Of a DNA stretch of 64,000 bases, positions 42,712 through 54,920 are shown piece by piece. Position numbers and translations under genes: made by a program. This DNA is from Fagopyrum homotropicum (Eukaryota; Streptophyta; Magnoliopsida; Caryophyllales; Polygonaceae): positions 30,085,001 to 30,149,000 of the forward strand of contig BSWB01000003.1 of the NCBI GenBank assembly GCA_033239125.1, in the 5' to 3' direction. The notes under the pieces were generated by a model that was not told the DNA's origin, ran no database searches, and saw nothing but the letters and a program-made list of their open reading frames with translations. Position 1 is the first letter of the stretch; every line of letters begins with the position of its first letter.

Positions 42712-45059
42712 CTAAACTCCGGCCATCATTTCCGGGGTGTAAGGAGAACCAGTAGGCGTGACCCACATGCTACCCTTGTAGAACGTTTCAGGGTAAAATT
42801 GCTTAACGTCATCGGGTGACAACTTCTGAATACCTTTCCACGTCACCCTCTTATCAACGGCGGCACCGGGCCCACGGTTCTGGAACTCGGCGTAGTAAAG
42901 AGTGTCGAGTCCCTTGGTTCCTTGCCACTCTTCCCAACCCTCGGGAGCAATGCAAGCGTCAATGAACGACTGCATGATTATGGTTCTTGAATATGGCTTC
43001 CATGGCCGACCCAAGTACGCCTTGCTGCTCGCCTGCACCTCCGGCGTGTAGTCCACGTCTGGGACTATGGAGCAGTTTTGGAATATCGTGGCTCCCGGCC
43101 CGTTCGGGTCGTTTCGTCCTTGAGCCGTCACGGCGCATCGTTGATTGTCCATTGGCTTCTTGACAACCATTTGACAGTTTTGGAAGACGGCTTGAGCGTC
43201 TCCGAAGACGAAGTCGATTGTTCCCTTGACGACACAGTCGCGGTAGAAGTGTCGTCCTCGGACGGAGTAGAGTGTGTCTTGGAAACCGTCGAATTGGCAG
43301 TTGTAGAACACCGCGTAGTCTCCGGTCACTCGGACGGCCACGGCTTGGTGTTTCTCGGGTCCGGCCGAGTTCTCGAACCCTACGTCCCTCGCCATGAACC
43401 CTTCTCCCAAAACCCCTGTAAAGTACAAGTACATGAGTGTAGTGTAGTGCAGTGAAATGTAGGCGAGTGTCAATAAAAGGAAGAGAGCGAGGGTGCGTAC
43501 CGAATGTGGCGGTTTTGAAAGTCGGAATACCGTCGACGAAGTTCTTGTTGAATGTGATAATGGTCTTGGTGGAGCCATCACCGATCAAAATGACGTTGTT
43601 TTGTTTCTTATTAACCTGGACGGATTCCTTATAGATTCCGGCCTTGACATACACTATGTAAGGCTTGGTAGTGGCACCAATAGGGGCTTTAGCGATGGCC
43701 TCGGCGACGGTCTTGTATTGTCCACTCCCGTCGAGTGCGACAACGGCGTCGGGCTTGATGGCGGTGAGCGGCTGGGCCATGAGGTTACGTTGTGCGTCCT
43801 TGATCCAAACGGGCGTGGTGCCAGCCTCGGCTTGGGATCCGGAGTCATCAGGAGGGGAGGAGTCGTCGGATGATTCAGCTTCGAGTAGGTTGCGGTGTGC
43901 AGCCCCGCCAAAAAGATAGAAGGAGCGGTCAGAAGTTATCTTATCGGGTGGTGGGTCGGGTTGCTCCAAATCGGCGGGTGTAGAACCATCTTCAAATGAC
44001 CCTGGGGGCCCACCAGCGTATAGGCCGCGTTTGTTGAAAAGAGAAGGAATGTTGAGCATGGTCACCAATTCCTTGGCTTTATCCATCATGCCGAGGGCAT
44101 TGCTAGTGAGTTCGCGCGAGTTGTTGAAGAAATGACGCATCTTGATCCCTGGCTCCGTGTCTTGTGCGCCTTCAAAGGCGTCAAAGCACACATCTTGATA
44201 CGTCAATGCTCCTCCCAGCCACACCTTCAGATCTTCCATGAACTGGTTTATCTCTGGCGTGTTGTCTAGCTTCCCCGAGTTGTTCACACACTTCTCCAAG
44301 TCATTCAAGGCGTACGTCATCACCTAATTTTAACCAACACAACAAACATCATTATACTTTCAATCACAATCAATATCTTGTCAAATTCCGATGCACGGAC
44401 CGGTAGAGCGGTATCGTGTGCCTACGAGCGCACAAATGCATGAGGTCCAAACCTAATATATAAACATGATTTTCCATCTTGAAATCAATTGCAAATAGAG
44501 GAGTAGCTCGCTCGGAATGTCCCCAACTTTTGACGTGGTAACATCTTTTGTGATATCGATGTGAGAACATATCATGTGTGCATACGAACACGCATGCGCA
44601 TTAGGAGGAGTAACCCACCGATATTATAGACTAGGCTCAGAATATTCTTCTATGTGGGAACTTATTATCTCTAACTTATCTTGTGTTATCGAAGTGGGAC
44701 AGTTAGTTAAGTTATACCTCGCGACAGATCTCTAGGGCCTGGGCGGACCGAGGATCGTTCTTGGCGGCTTGAATGGTGTTTGATTTGGAGATGCCTTGAA
44801 TGAGGGCTTTCTTTGCCACTTGGAAGGAGACCTTAATGATGGCGCCGGGGTCTTTCAAGGTGGCTGTACTGGCACTGCCCATTGTGGAGACGCATGCGTC
44901 TTTGAAACGTGCTGACTGGCAAAGCACTGCTCCCGTCCGAGTGATGGTCCTCAGGTGCACCTCCTTGCCGTTCTTGTGGTGGTCAATCTTGCTCACGGCG
45001 CCTCCGATCATCCCGGCGATCACCAGGAGTGAGATCATAGCAATGATCCCTTTTTTCAT
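42712..45059 (-). CDS. Pectinesterase with PMEI pro-region (type II)
   Basis: Three exons on the minus strand: 45,059-44,718, 44,323-43,501 and 43,415-42,712, all with GT-AG introns, joining in frame to 622 codons. An N-terminal hydrophobic signal/anchor (residues 5-23) is followed by a pectinesterase-inhibitor-like pro-domain (about 40-195, with conserved Cys) and a linker with RNLLEAES, a probable subtilase-type processing site. The catalytic domain has GIYKE, QAVA, QDTL (acid/base Asp), GTIDFVFG (nucleophile Asp) and LGRPW (Arg). It removes methyl esters from homogalacturonan in the cell wall. A TATATATA box lies at 45,191-45,200. Frames on the opposite strand are shadows. It is head to head with the polygalacturonase. 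Confidence 0.94.
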
Positions 45060-45190
45060 GATTTTTTTTTTGCTAGGGTCAAATATATTTAATTTTTTTA
45101 AGGGTAGAGCCCTAGTGCGCGCCTTATTGTGTATGTTAGCCTTTTATTTTGGGCTCACTTTGGCGATTTGTGAGAGGCTGAGGCGGAAGG

Positions 45191-45200
45191 TATATATACT
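45191..45200 (-). promoter_or_regulatory. Probable TATA box of the pectinesterase gene
   Basis: The minus strand reads AGTATATATA about 135 bases upstream of the start codon. Confidence 0.5.
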
Positions 45201-46175
45201 CCATCCAAGATATGAGAGATTTAATCTCCACCACGAGTTAATAATTTAGACCATACCAAAAATGACTTTGTTTGCAATATTTTGGGGGAAGTGGTTTGAG
45301 GTATCACAACTTTTTTTACTTATTAAAATCCCCTTTATCATTTTCTCCACAAATTAAGACACAGAAAATAATCTAAATGAAATGATATGAATGTTGTTAT
45401 TTGAAATCATAAATAGTTGGTCGTAACATGAAGAATTTACATTTATAACCTGATTTTAACTCTGAAAATTGAAACGATTCAATTCATATGTATATTCTTG
45501 TTCATGAAATTTTTTTACAATCACTAATTAAAACTAATTGTAGTAGAATTTTTTTTGCATAAAGCTACAAGAAATAAATTTAACAAATTTCACAAAAGAG
45601 TACATATAGACTAAATTTATTTTTATTTTTGAAATTACAACTAAATTGGGGCTTAGTTGTATAACTATAGATTTTAGATGAAAACAAGATAAATTTTAGG
45701 TTGTATCAACGTAAATATTTGATTACAACGAGAGGTGGAATCGCGATGTGAACTCAAGATGCGCCTAAATTTTACGATTACATTTCTTAAAAGCACACAC
45801 GATGTGAATCGTACTATGTATATCAATTTAACAAGTGGTTTACTATTATATATAAGTTGTTTTATAATGTGCAATCACCTTTTGGAAAAGGTAAATGGTC
45901 CAGTTTTTGTTTTTGCTTGGATAACATATTTTCACCTCAATTTAACTATATATATATATAGATCATGACTCATACCGCCGCGCCGAATATACGTGACTAT
46001 ACCGCTGAATATATAGATTCAGGTCCGGCAAATCTTTTTCCATTAATAACATGATTTTTTTTATCCTTTATTATCGTCTAATTTCAGCCATCTATTTAAC
46101 GATCTAACAAATACAATTTGTTTTCATTTTATATGATAAGAGTTGTTTATATGGGAGTCAACCTCTATCTATCTA

Positions 46176-46227
<52 letters not shown>

Positions 46228-46546
46228 GAATTTTTCATTGATTATATCTTGTAAGGGATTATACGTACATTAGTTGGATGAAGAAATGTAGATGGATACT
46301 TATTTTTTGGTAATTATATAGATGGATACTTAAGAGGTAGATATGAAGGGACAAGGGAGAGGAGAGAGACGAGAAAATCACACAAAGGAGATATATGATT
46401 TAACGGTATAGAAGCAAGCATGATAGATAAACAACCCCAAAATGCAAAGATGATTCCCTTTATCTTTCTTAATCACTCAAAAACCTTTGAAAAAACAAAG
46501 ACCAAGATGAAGAAGAATGGAAGATTTTAAAAACCATTGATGAGTG
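45201..46546. other. Shared intergenic region between pectinesterase and polygalacturonase
   Basis: AT-rich DNA between two divergently transcribed genes, about 1.5 kb start to start. It includes (CTAT)n then (AT)n at 46,166-46,219. No frame of note. Confidence 0.5.
46166..46219. repeat. (CTAT)n(AT)n microsatellite
   Basis: Four CTAT units followed by about 20 AT units. Confidence 0.9.
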
Positions 46547-48599
46547 ATGACAGAACCAACGACGGCTCCGATTCGATTTGAGTTTCTTCTCCTAAGTCTG
46601 GTCTTCGTATTGTTCGACGCCAATGGCTACGGCGTCGGCATAATACCCGCTCCAGATGAGAAGATCTTCAATGTCTTGAGCTATGGCGCCAAAGCTGATG
46701 GTACAACTAATAATGCGCAGGTAACAAGTCGAACGTATATTATAAGATTGGTTCCTATTCTCGATTAGTTTAAGATCAAAATTGACCCATTTTATACGTT
46801 AGACTCGATTCTTAATCATCTACATTAGGTCACCAAGACTTTCACGACCACTCATGTGACCAGATTAATTATAACAAAATTTTGTTTTATCTTAAAGATT
46901 TCTATTCTAAGTAGAACTGTCTAGCAATCAAATTATGTTTATATTGTTTTAAGCAAAAATATATTTTTACTAACTTTATAATTCTATAATATTTAATTTC
47001 AACATTGTGTAATTTTCCTTTGTTTCCTTGGGCGGCAGCATTTGAGCAAAGCGTGGCGTGCAGCGTGCGAGCACACCGGAAGGGCGAGGGTGTTGATCCC
47101 TGAAGGCGTATTCATGACTTCGCAGGCACAATTTGGAGGGCCATGCAAAGGCATCGCTCCGATGGTCGTCCAGATTTCAGGGACTCTCAAAGCTTATAAA
47201 TACACGTGGAGGAGTTACCCTTCGCCGGAATGGCTGGTGTTCCAAGACCAGACCGGTCTGGTGGTGTTGGGCGGTGGAACCCTCGATGGACAAGGCAACC
47301 TCCTTTGGCACCACAACGACTGCAAGCTCAACCCCAACTGCACTCGACTGCCCTCTGTATGCATACTTTCTCCGGCCTTTACCTATATTTTCTACGTAGA
47401 ATTAATTGTTAGTAATATTATTATGCAGTCGATGGCGTTAAACAAGGTCAACAATGTTTGGATTCGAAGACTAAATTCAGTGAACTCCATGGGGTTCCAC
47501 ATCTTCATAAGCGGGAGTAAGAACGTTCAAATGCGAAGACTCAAGCTGCAGGCGCCGGGAAGCAGCCCTAACACCGACGGGATCCACATCAGCACTTCCG
47601 ATAAGGTCAAGGTCTCCTCTACCTCCATCCAAACCGGCGATGACTGCATCGGAATCCTCCCTGGTTCCACCCGCATCACCGTCCGCAAGCTCCGTTGTGG
47701 GCCCGGCCATGGTATTAGGTAATTTGGCTCATATTAATAATGAATAAACTTTATTATTAATATGCAGCCCTCTATTTACATTAATTACATATTTTATCAA
47801 TTTCAATCTGATACCTAGATTAACACATACACGCTAGATACGAGGCATAAACCTCATGACACTTTATTATTTCATTGATTTGAACCGTTTATACAAATAC
47901 TAGATAATCCTTCAAATACCTTAAAATCAATCATCTATAACGTGGAGGTCGCACGTTTAAAGATTCTACAACATGACAAGTTCTAATATATCTAATCAAT
48001 GAAGAGTATTTATAACATGTACAATAAATTTGGTGGAATTGTAGCATTGGAAGCCTTGGAAAGTATGAGGACGAGGAAGATGTGATAGGGATTCGGGTAA
48101 AGAACTGCACTTTAATAGGTACAGAAAACGGGCTTCGGATCAAAACATACCAATTCAAACCGGATGTGGTACCCATTAGGGCGGCGGGGTTTTCGTTCAA
48201 GGACATCGTCATGGACAATGTGAAGAACCCTATTATCATCAACCAAAAGTATTGTGGTTCTATAAGCCATTGCAAAGGCAAGGTATGTAACTTCTTTTGA
48301 TTACTTTATATCTTCTTATTGAACTCAATATAAAATTATATTATTGTGTACGTAAATTTGTGTTGGTGCAGCCGTCGAAGATCAGAATAAGTGACATATA
48401 CTTTAGCAACATAGTCGGCACGTCGGGTACCGGGGAGGCAATCACCGTGATGTGCAGCTCCGCTATGCCTTGCCGGAATGTACACTTCCACAATGTTATG
48501 TTGAGAGGTTTGAACGGCGAAGCTGCAACCGCTACTTGCTCCAACGCCAAAGTCGCCTTGTCCGGCCAACAACTTCCTCCGATTAAATGTCGAATATAA
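46547..48599 (+). CDS. Polygalacturonase (glycoside hydrolase family 28)
   Basis: Five exons with GT-AG introns: 46,547-46,720, 47,039-47,356, 47,429-47,718, 48,045-48,282 and 48,372-48,599, joining in frame to 415 aa. The start is the ATG at 46,547. An N-terminal signal peptide (about 1-26) precedes FNVLSYGAKADG, typical of secreted plant polygalacturonases. The four GH28 signatures are present: NTDGIHI, TGDDCIGI (catalytic Asp pair), CGPGHGIS (spanning the exon 3/4 junction) and LRIKTYQ. It hydrolyses de-esterified homogalacturonan in the wall, used in separation, expansion or pollen growth. Length is normal for the family. Head to head with the pectinesterase. Confidence 0.94.
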
Positions 48600-48960
48600 A
48601 TTCCGTCAACGTTTTCTATTTGAATGAGTTGTATACCTTTCTTTCTCGACGGTATAATACTATATTGTAAATACACAATAGGTGTGTTCGGTGAGGGGAA
48701 TTTCATCCTCTACTACTGGGTTATGGAAAGTAAGAGGACGAAAAAAGAATTAATGGATTTATTATTTTCATTAAATGGACCTAATATGTGCATGTCTTAA
48801 GGAAAATTTATTTATCTTACATGGTGTCACCATATGACATCTTGCAAGTGACACATCCTTTTTCCCTACAACACGTACACTAAAATCTCATTATGTCGGA
48901 TTGTTGACCTTGTAAGTCTATTGATTTCCTTGTGTAAACTTCATATCAAAGTCTCACCTC
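48600..48960. other. 3' flank of polygalacturonase
   Basis: AT-rich, no gene recognised. Confidence 0.4.
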
Positions 48961-49108
48961 GGTTTCGGGTTTCGGGTTTCGGTTTTCGGGTTTCGGGTTC
49001 GGGTTTTCGGGTTTCGGTTTATCATTTTTCGGTTTTCGGGTTTTCGGTTTCGGTTCGGTTTTCGGTTTTCGGGTTTCGGGTTCGGGTTTTCAGGTTCGGT
49101 TTTGGGTT
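48961..49108. repeat. TTTCGGG-type minisatellite
   Basis: Irregular tandem copies of TTTCGGG, TTCGGG and TTTTCGG. The unit is one base away from the plant telomere repeat TTTAGGG. Short frames here are repeat artefacts. Confidence 0.85.
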
Positions 49109-49363
49109 ATAATTAATCTTCGAGTATTTAGATATCTTTGTCACCCACTCCAAATTATCTATGATCTCTCACAAGCTCTAACATCAATTTCATTATTGTG
49201 TCATCCTTAGATACCCCAAAGATCATGTTGTTTGTCCGCTCAACTGATCATGTTGTCTCCTCGACTCACTATAGGTGATACATTTTTCCATTTGTGTATA
49301 CCTAGTCTTCCGTGTATCTAGTTATTACTCTTTTGATGACTTCTCTTTACCTTACAAAATGCA

Positions 49364-49830
49364 CTACCTAGTCCAAAAGTTGCACCCAACGATGTGACAA
49401 CAAACAATTAAATTGTCAAATATAATTCCATCAATAAAGTGGGGGTAAACAAAATATTTAGGTGAATGCCCAAATGCAAGTATAGTCGTCACGACATCGG
49501 CATCCACTCCACACGCTAGCATACATATGGTTTTTGTGCATTTTACTATGGGCTTAGGTATACCAAATGCATCCGGGCGTTGGCGCAACAATGGAATAGA
49601 TTGAGGCAAAACATTGACAACACGAAGAAATATGTGTCATGTCATTTGGAATCTTTGTCAAAACAACTCATCATTGTAGGTCAACATCAAAGAGAAATAG
49701 TCTCCGAATAATCATGCATGTCCGTCATCGCAATCTCTCTTTGTATGTCCGGCTTTGACGTTACTGCGAACTTCTAGTATTTCGTTGAACTATGTTCATC
49801 ATAAGCTCATTGATTTTTTTTCATTGATAA
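49364..49830 (-). pseudogene. PIF/Harbinger transposase N-terminal remnant
   Basis: Read leftwards, broken frames resemble the start of plant PIF/Harbinger transposases: a segment like GHTKRDCDDGHAWLFGDYF with TYNDELF, an FLRVVNVL stretch, then RQRPDAFGIPKPIVKCTK and ICMLACGVDAD. The family has this order (an RDYIRRD-type start, FRRRFRM, LFLRIV, QRPDATG, CTAAIRMLAYG). No DDE catalytic region is visible and there are several stops. The assignment rests on motif order, not on a search. Confidence 0.6.
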
Positions 49831-50912
49831 GCCTATCGATGCTCAAGTTGGTTTCAAAATGTAGAGGACAAGGGAGGGTGTCGGGACGATTTCTTGTGAT
49901 GAATAAGTAGAAGAGTTGGATGAAGGAGTTTTTGAATTCAAAGGTCTTTTAGACATTTTAAAGTTAGATAAATGAAAGTGACAATGTGTGGTAGTTATCA
50001 AAAACTCACTTTAGGTTTTTATAGAAAATTTGGGTAGAATTCAAGATTAAATTTGAATATGAAAAATTGATCTAAATTTAGATTTGAAATTCAAATGCAA
50101 TGTTAGCTATCATTTATTTTGTATAGTGGACCCATGACCGAGTTGTCTATTCATGCTTGATTGTTGTGTAAAGAAGACTCGTGAATGAGTTGTCAATTCA
50201 TGTTCGGTTATTATGTAAAGGAGACTCGTGATCGAGTTGTCAATTCATATTCGGGTTTTTTTTATGCAAATACATATGAAAAGAAGTATCTTGTTAGATA
50301 GATAAAATTAAATTCATATGAAAAGAAGTATATATTACAATTAATATAAGGGGTGTTACGGACACGGTTCAAGATTTCGTTAATGCACGACGCTTACGGA
50401 ATCTGTGACCGCCATAGTCACGGGTTCCGTAACCGTTAAAAAAAAATTGACATAATTTTTTTTTTCGGGTTAGAATTCATGTAAAAATTATCACGGATCC
50501 GGAACCCGTAACCATGACGGTTACGGGTTCCGTAACCGTGACCTTATGACGGTTACGAGATCCGTAAACATCGTGCCTTTATTAAATCTTGACCCGTGCG
50601 TTTACGACTTCCGTTAATATATGGGAAATGGGGTAAAAAAATTACCACATGACGCACCCAATCTTGAATGATAGCCAATGCGACGTCGTTTTGATAATGA
50701 AAAAACGGATATGAGTCAACGCCTATATTAACGTCAACCCCGCAAGGGCCCCAACTACTATCCTCTCTTTTATCCATGTCATCAATTTCAGGTGACATAA
50801 CGTGACATGATAGCTTCGAGACCCTAGTTCATATTTAGTTTGTGTGGACATTGTCATCATTATTTGGTATACATATTAGATATTAGATCCATACACAGAG
50901 AAGAAAAAATCA
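49831..50912. other. Intergenic with palindromic word cluster
   Basis: No gene. 50,343-50,575 holds repeated words GGTTACGGGTTCCGTAACC, CGGAACCCGTAACC and relatives in both orientations, separated by poly-A/T. Confidence 0.55.
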
Positions 50913-51923
50913 GGGAAATTCCGGATGATACCCTTGTGGTTTGAGGTATTTCGGATTTTGCCCAAAAATTGTTAAATTCGAATGGTACCCTTAAATTTAT
51001 ATTGTTTTTCGGATTTTGCCCAAATTCATTACACTTTTTTAAATTCCATTAAAAAATACAAAAGAAAATAAACTAAAATTTAAAAACAAATTAAAATAGA
51101 GAATAATTTATTTATTTTAAAAATAAAGTAAAACAGTAATTTTTTAAAAAAAATATTTATATTAATTTAAAAATAAATAAATTAGATAATTTTTAAAAAA
51201 TTCAAAAAAATCAGTGTTTTATTTATTTTAAAAATAAATAAATTGGATTAGCATTTTTTTAACAAAATCTAAAAACATAAGTGTTATACTTTATTTAAAA
51301 AATAATTAAAATAAGGACTTTTTAAAAAAATTAATAAAAAATTACTGTTTAATTTATTATTAAAATAAATAAATAATTTTTCTATTTTATTTATTTTTCA
51401 AAACTAAAATAAAGAAAATAAAGTAATATTAAAAATTAAAAAAAATAGAAAACTGATTTATTTATTTTAATAATAAATTAAAACAGTAATTTTTTAAAAA
51501 ATTTTTAGAAAATCCTTATTTTATTTATTTTTTTAAATAAAGTTATCACTTATATTTTTAGATTTTGTTAAAAAAATGCTAATCCAATTTATTTATTTTT
51601 AAAATAAATAAAACACTAATTTTTTGAATTTTTTAAAAATTGTATAATTTATTTATTTTAAATTAATATAAAATATTTTGTTTAATAAAAAAAGTTACTG
51701 ATTTACTTTATTTTTAAATTAAATAAATTATTCTTTCTATTTTAATTTGTTTTTTAATTTTAGTTTTTTTTTTTTAATGTTTTTAATGTAATTTAAAAAA
51801 GTTTTAATGAATTTGGACAAAATCCGGAAAACAACATAAACTTAAAGGTACCATCCGAACTTAAAAAACTGTTGGGCAAAATCCGGATTACCCAAACCAC
51901 GAGGGTACCATTCGGAATTTCCC
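50913..51923. mobile_element. Foldback (long inverted-repeat) element, 1,011 bp
   Basis: The left end GGGAAATTCCGGATGATACC and the right end, read in reverse complement, GGGAAATTCCGAATGGTACC, are the start of arms of about 500 bp that pair with each other over nearly the whole element, with many mismatches. The repeated phrase CGGATTTTGCCCAA appears twice per arm. The centre is extremely AT-rich. There is no coding capacity. I could not identify a convincing target duplication, so the superfamily is open (MULE-like or other foldback MITE). Confidence 0.8.
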
Positions 51924-52148
51924 AATAAATAAATAAATGGACCTTAAGTATTCGGGCCTTGGGTGGCGACCCACCCTCTATTGGGCCGGCCCAACTATCC
52001 CTCTCAACCTCATCCATGTTCCCCTCACAACTCTTTTCTTGACCTCGGAGTTCTCTCGCAACCTCGGTTTCTCTTGCAAGTTGGAAGTCGCCTTCAGCAC
52101 AGCCACCCTCGCCGGCTGGTCCAAAGGAGGAACAGTGAGCTGAGCGTC

Positions 52149-53958
52149 ATGGATGTTGCGGGGGAGGAAGCCCCAATTGGTCACCCAAGGTATACGCACA
52201 TAAAAAAGCGTTCTCTCAAGAACAAATCTCTCAATATCACTTTCAACGAGAAGGAGCTCAGGTGCAAACCCTAAATTACTCTTGTGCAGTTTGAAAGTTG
52301 CTTTCATCATCTGAAAAATAAGCGTTGTTTGCTATTTTGGCGTTCGAAATCTAGTTTATGTATGAGGAAGTCAATGTTATGGGAATGACTTTTAGGGTTT
52401 TCTTTGAGTTTGTAGGGACTACGTAACTGGATTTCATAAGAGGAAGAAGAAGAGGAGAAAGGAAGCGAGGCAAAAACAGGAAAAGACTGAGCGTCGCAAG
52501 CGGATTGAACTCCGCAAAAAGGTTTCACTTTTTGGTTTATCTGTTTTTATCATTAGTATTGTTCAATTGGAATTTCCATCCACATAAAAAATCATAAATA
52601 ATATCTGAATTCGCCTTAAAGTGTTGCATTGCCATAGCTGATAGGAGTTTTTAGCAGCTGTTGCACTTGGCGGTGCTATTTTCCCCCCTTTGGCCTTCGT
52701 CTTTGTAATGCATATGAATGTTATGTATAAAATCAAATAGTGGAAAAAGTAAAACCCAAAGCTGGTTTGGATTTTGTTCACATGTCACTTAACATAATAT
52801 CCATTTGAATCATCACAAAGTTGAGGTTCATAAGTTCTACAAGTATATAACAAGTTATCAGCATATATCCTAATCAAATGGATGTTTGGTTTACATGCTA
52901 TGATGATATGTGCAGTCATTTACTTCTGTATTCTCTTCAATTATACTCAAAAAGGAAGTAGGCAGTATCTTCTGTTACAAATGCTATGTTTTCAATTCGT
53001 GTCAAATTCTACTGCAGAGGAAGATTGAAAAGGAGTTTGCCCTTTATGGTGGTCCACTCTCTGAAAAGACAGAAGATGGTGAAGAAGAAGAAGATAATGA
53101 GCAGGATGAAGGAAGTGAACAAGATGAAGAAACCGATCAAATCCCTTCAGTCTCCGGTAAGGATGAATAATTTATTAAAATAATAGTGTTGTATCTTGAT
53201 TTTCAAACATTGTCTAGCAATTAAGCACTTCATACTTGCTTGACACCTATACACCCGACGAAAAGTCATGGTTAAGTGGTGTGATTTGAAACAGAGTTTT
53301 AAGATTTAAAGATGACTCGTGAGCATGGGGTGAAAAGTTATGTGTTGGTTCCTAGGTTTGAATTAGGGTATTAAGATTTTGAGTTTGTGGTTGTTGGAGT
53401 ATTTTGATCAAAAGCATCACTCTAGGATACTTGCACCTGATTTGCCTTCTTCTGCCTCTTATGGTCCGGATGCATGAGTTTCATGCCCCCTTTGTTTAAA
53501 GTTGATGCCTGAGGCTTGAGGTGTAGAGTTTCCTACATTGGACTCATGCTGCATCTGATAAATAAAAAGGAAGTAGTATACCCCAAAAATACTTGGTTGT
53601 GCTAGTATGTATTGCTTTATTTTGACTGTAGACAACTTATAATGTATAATTGTCTGAATCTCATAACACTAATCATCTTTTGGGTAAAGGGACAACGTTA
53701 TATGACAATGGAGATTACAAGGTGACGGTGACTACTAGTGAGATAACCCAAGAAGAAGAAGATGAACAGCCTGCTAGTGTAGCAGCAACAACAACAACAA
53801 CTGGGGCAAATGTAAAACCTAAGACGAAGCAGAGTATTCCGGTGAGCAAGAAAAAAACCTTTAAAAAGGTGGCGAACAAAAGATCGAGGCCAAAACTTGT
53901 GAACAAGAGAGACAAAAGAATGGGAAAGAAGGGCAAGTCAAACAAGAAAAAGCGTTAG
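52149..53958 (+). CDS. Nol12/RRP17-type rRNA-processing protein
   Basis: Four exons with GT-AG introns: 52,149-52,261, 52,416-52,521, 53,018-53,156 and 53,690-53,958, joining in frame to 208 aa. The N-terminus has NITFNEKEL followed by DYVTGFHKRKKKRRKEA, the hallmark of the nucleolar protein 12 / yeast Rrp17 family. A Lys/Arg-rich coiled coil, an acidic stretch (EEEEDNEQDE) and LYDNGDYKVTVTT follow, then a very basic tail ending KKGKSNKKKR, which fits nucleolar targeting. The yeast protein is an exonuclease for pre-rRNA 5' ends in 60S assembly; the plant role is inferred. The start is the first ATG in frame with NITF. Confidence 0.9.
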
Positions 53959-54559
53959 CACCTTTAGTATATGTTTTCACTTTGATTTATAATGTTCCTA
54001 AGCAATCCGTCGTGTTTAAGCATAGCTTTGTATCATGTTGAACAAGTGTGTCATTGTACTTTTGCTTGGCTGTTTTTATATGCTTTTAAGCTTAAGTTAA
54101 GCAGTGGATCATTCTTTTTGCTCATAACTTGAAGTTTATTTGGCTCATAAATGATACAAAACCAAAATATCTCGATTCCAGAATTCAATGTGAAGAATTT
54201 ATAAAGAGTATTGGTCCTTCCGAAATTGTAGAAATGTTGAAGACTTGGGTTACTAACGATGCTCTTAGATAGCATCTCCAAAGGCATAGGAGCACCTAGC
54301 ATCGTTCATGGCATACAGTAGAGGGCCTAGAGGCTTCTTGCAACATATAGTTCGTTATTCAAAACAAGAAGCATGAAGAGCTCTGGTCCGGAATTTAAAA
54401 AGTGAAGCCAAACCAACATGTTTCTCATGGAAATCTTTTAAGCTCATGAGAATAGAGTTAAAAGTTGGAAGATCAAAATTCATACACAGCATATATTAAT
54501 CAGGGATTAACAATTCGCGTGTAAATATTTATATGATGGTGACCTACTCCGATTCTCTA
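53959..54559. other. 3' flank of Nol12-type gene
   Basis: No further gene recognised. Confidence 0.4.
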
Positions 54560-54920
54560 GGAGCATGTACAACATATACTCTATTTTAGGGAATGTTATC
54601 TATTTTAGGGAATGTTAGACTTTTGGGCAATTTAAAGGTTTTTTTTTATCCAACAAATTCCCTATCACAATCCCTAAAATAGGGGGCTTGGGAAAAATAT
54701 GCATTTATTTCCCTATATTTGCAGCAAGAAGGAGCTTCTCCAAATACCTCTCACCTAAAAAAATTAACAGTTTTCATCTTTATTTTAAAATAAAAAATTA
54801 AATATATACAAGACTCCCTATTATGGAGAAGCTATTGGGTTCAAGACAAAAATAATTTAGAGAAAAAGAAAGTTCTTTCTCCATTTTGAAGTATTTTTGG
54901 AGAAGTTGTTGCACATGCCC
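54560..54920. mobile_element. Possible MITE with short terminal inverted repeats
   Basis: The left end GGAGCATGTACAAC and the right end, read in reverse complement, GGGCATGTGCAAC are similar. Internal inverted phrases such as CCCTAAAATAG / CTATTTTAGGG fit a small non-autonomous DNA transposon of about 360 bp. The target duplication is unclear (possibly CTA). Confidence 0.45.

Noticed and set aside
43078..43919. Overlapping plus-strand frames opposite the pectinesterase
   Set aside because: Shadows of the GC-richer coding exons on the other strand.
42959..44323. 454-codon minus-strand frame reading past exon 2 of the pectinesterase
   Set aside because: Beyond 43,501 it runs through the intron and out of frame through exon 3; the spliced model fits the family throughout.
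48921..49112. 63-codon frame rich in GFRVSG
   Set aside because: Translation of the TTTCGGG minisatellite.
52910..53170. Start of a separate small gene at 52,910
   Set aside because: The frame before 53,018 is intron; the conserved part is exon 3 of the Nol12-type gene with a good CAG acceptor.
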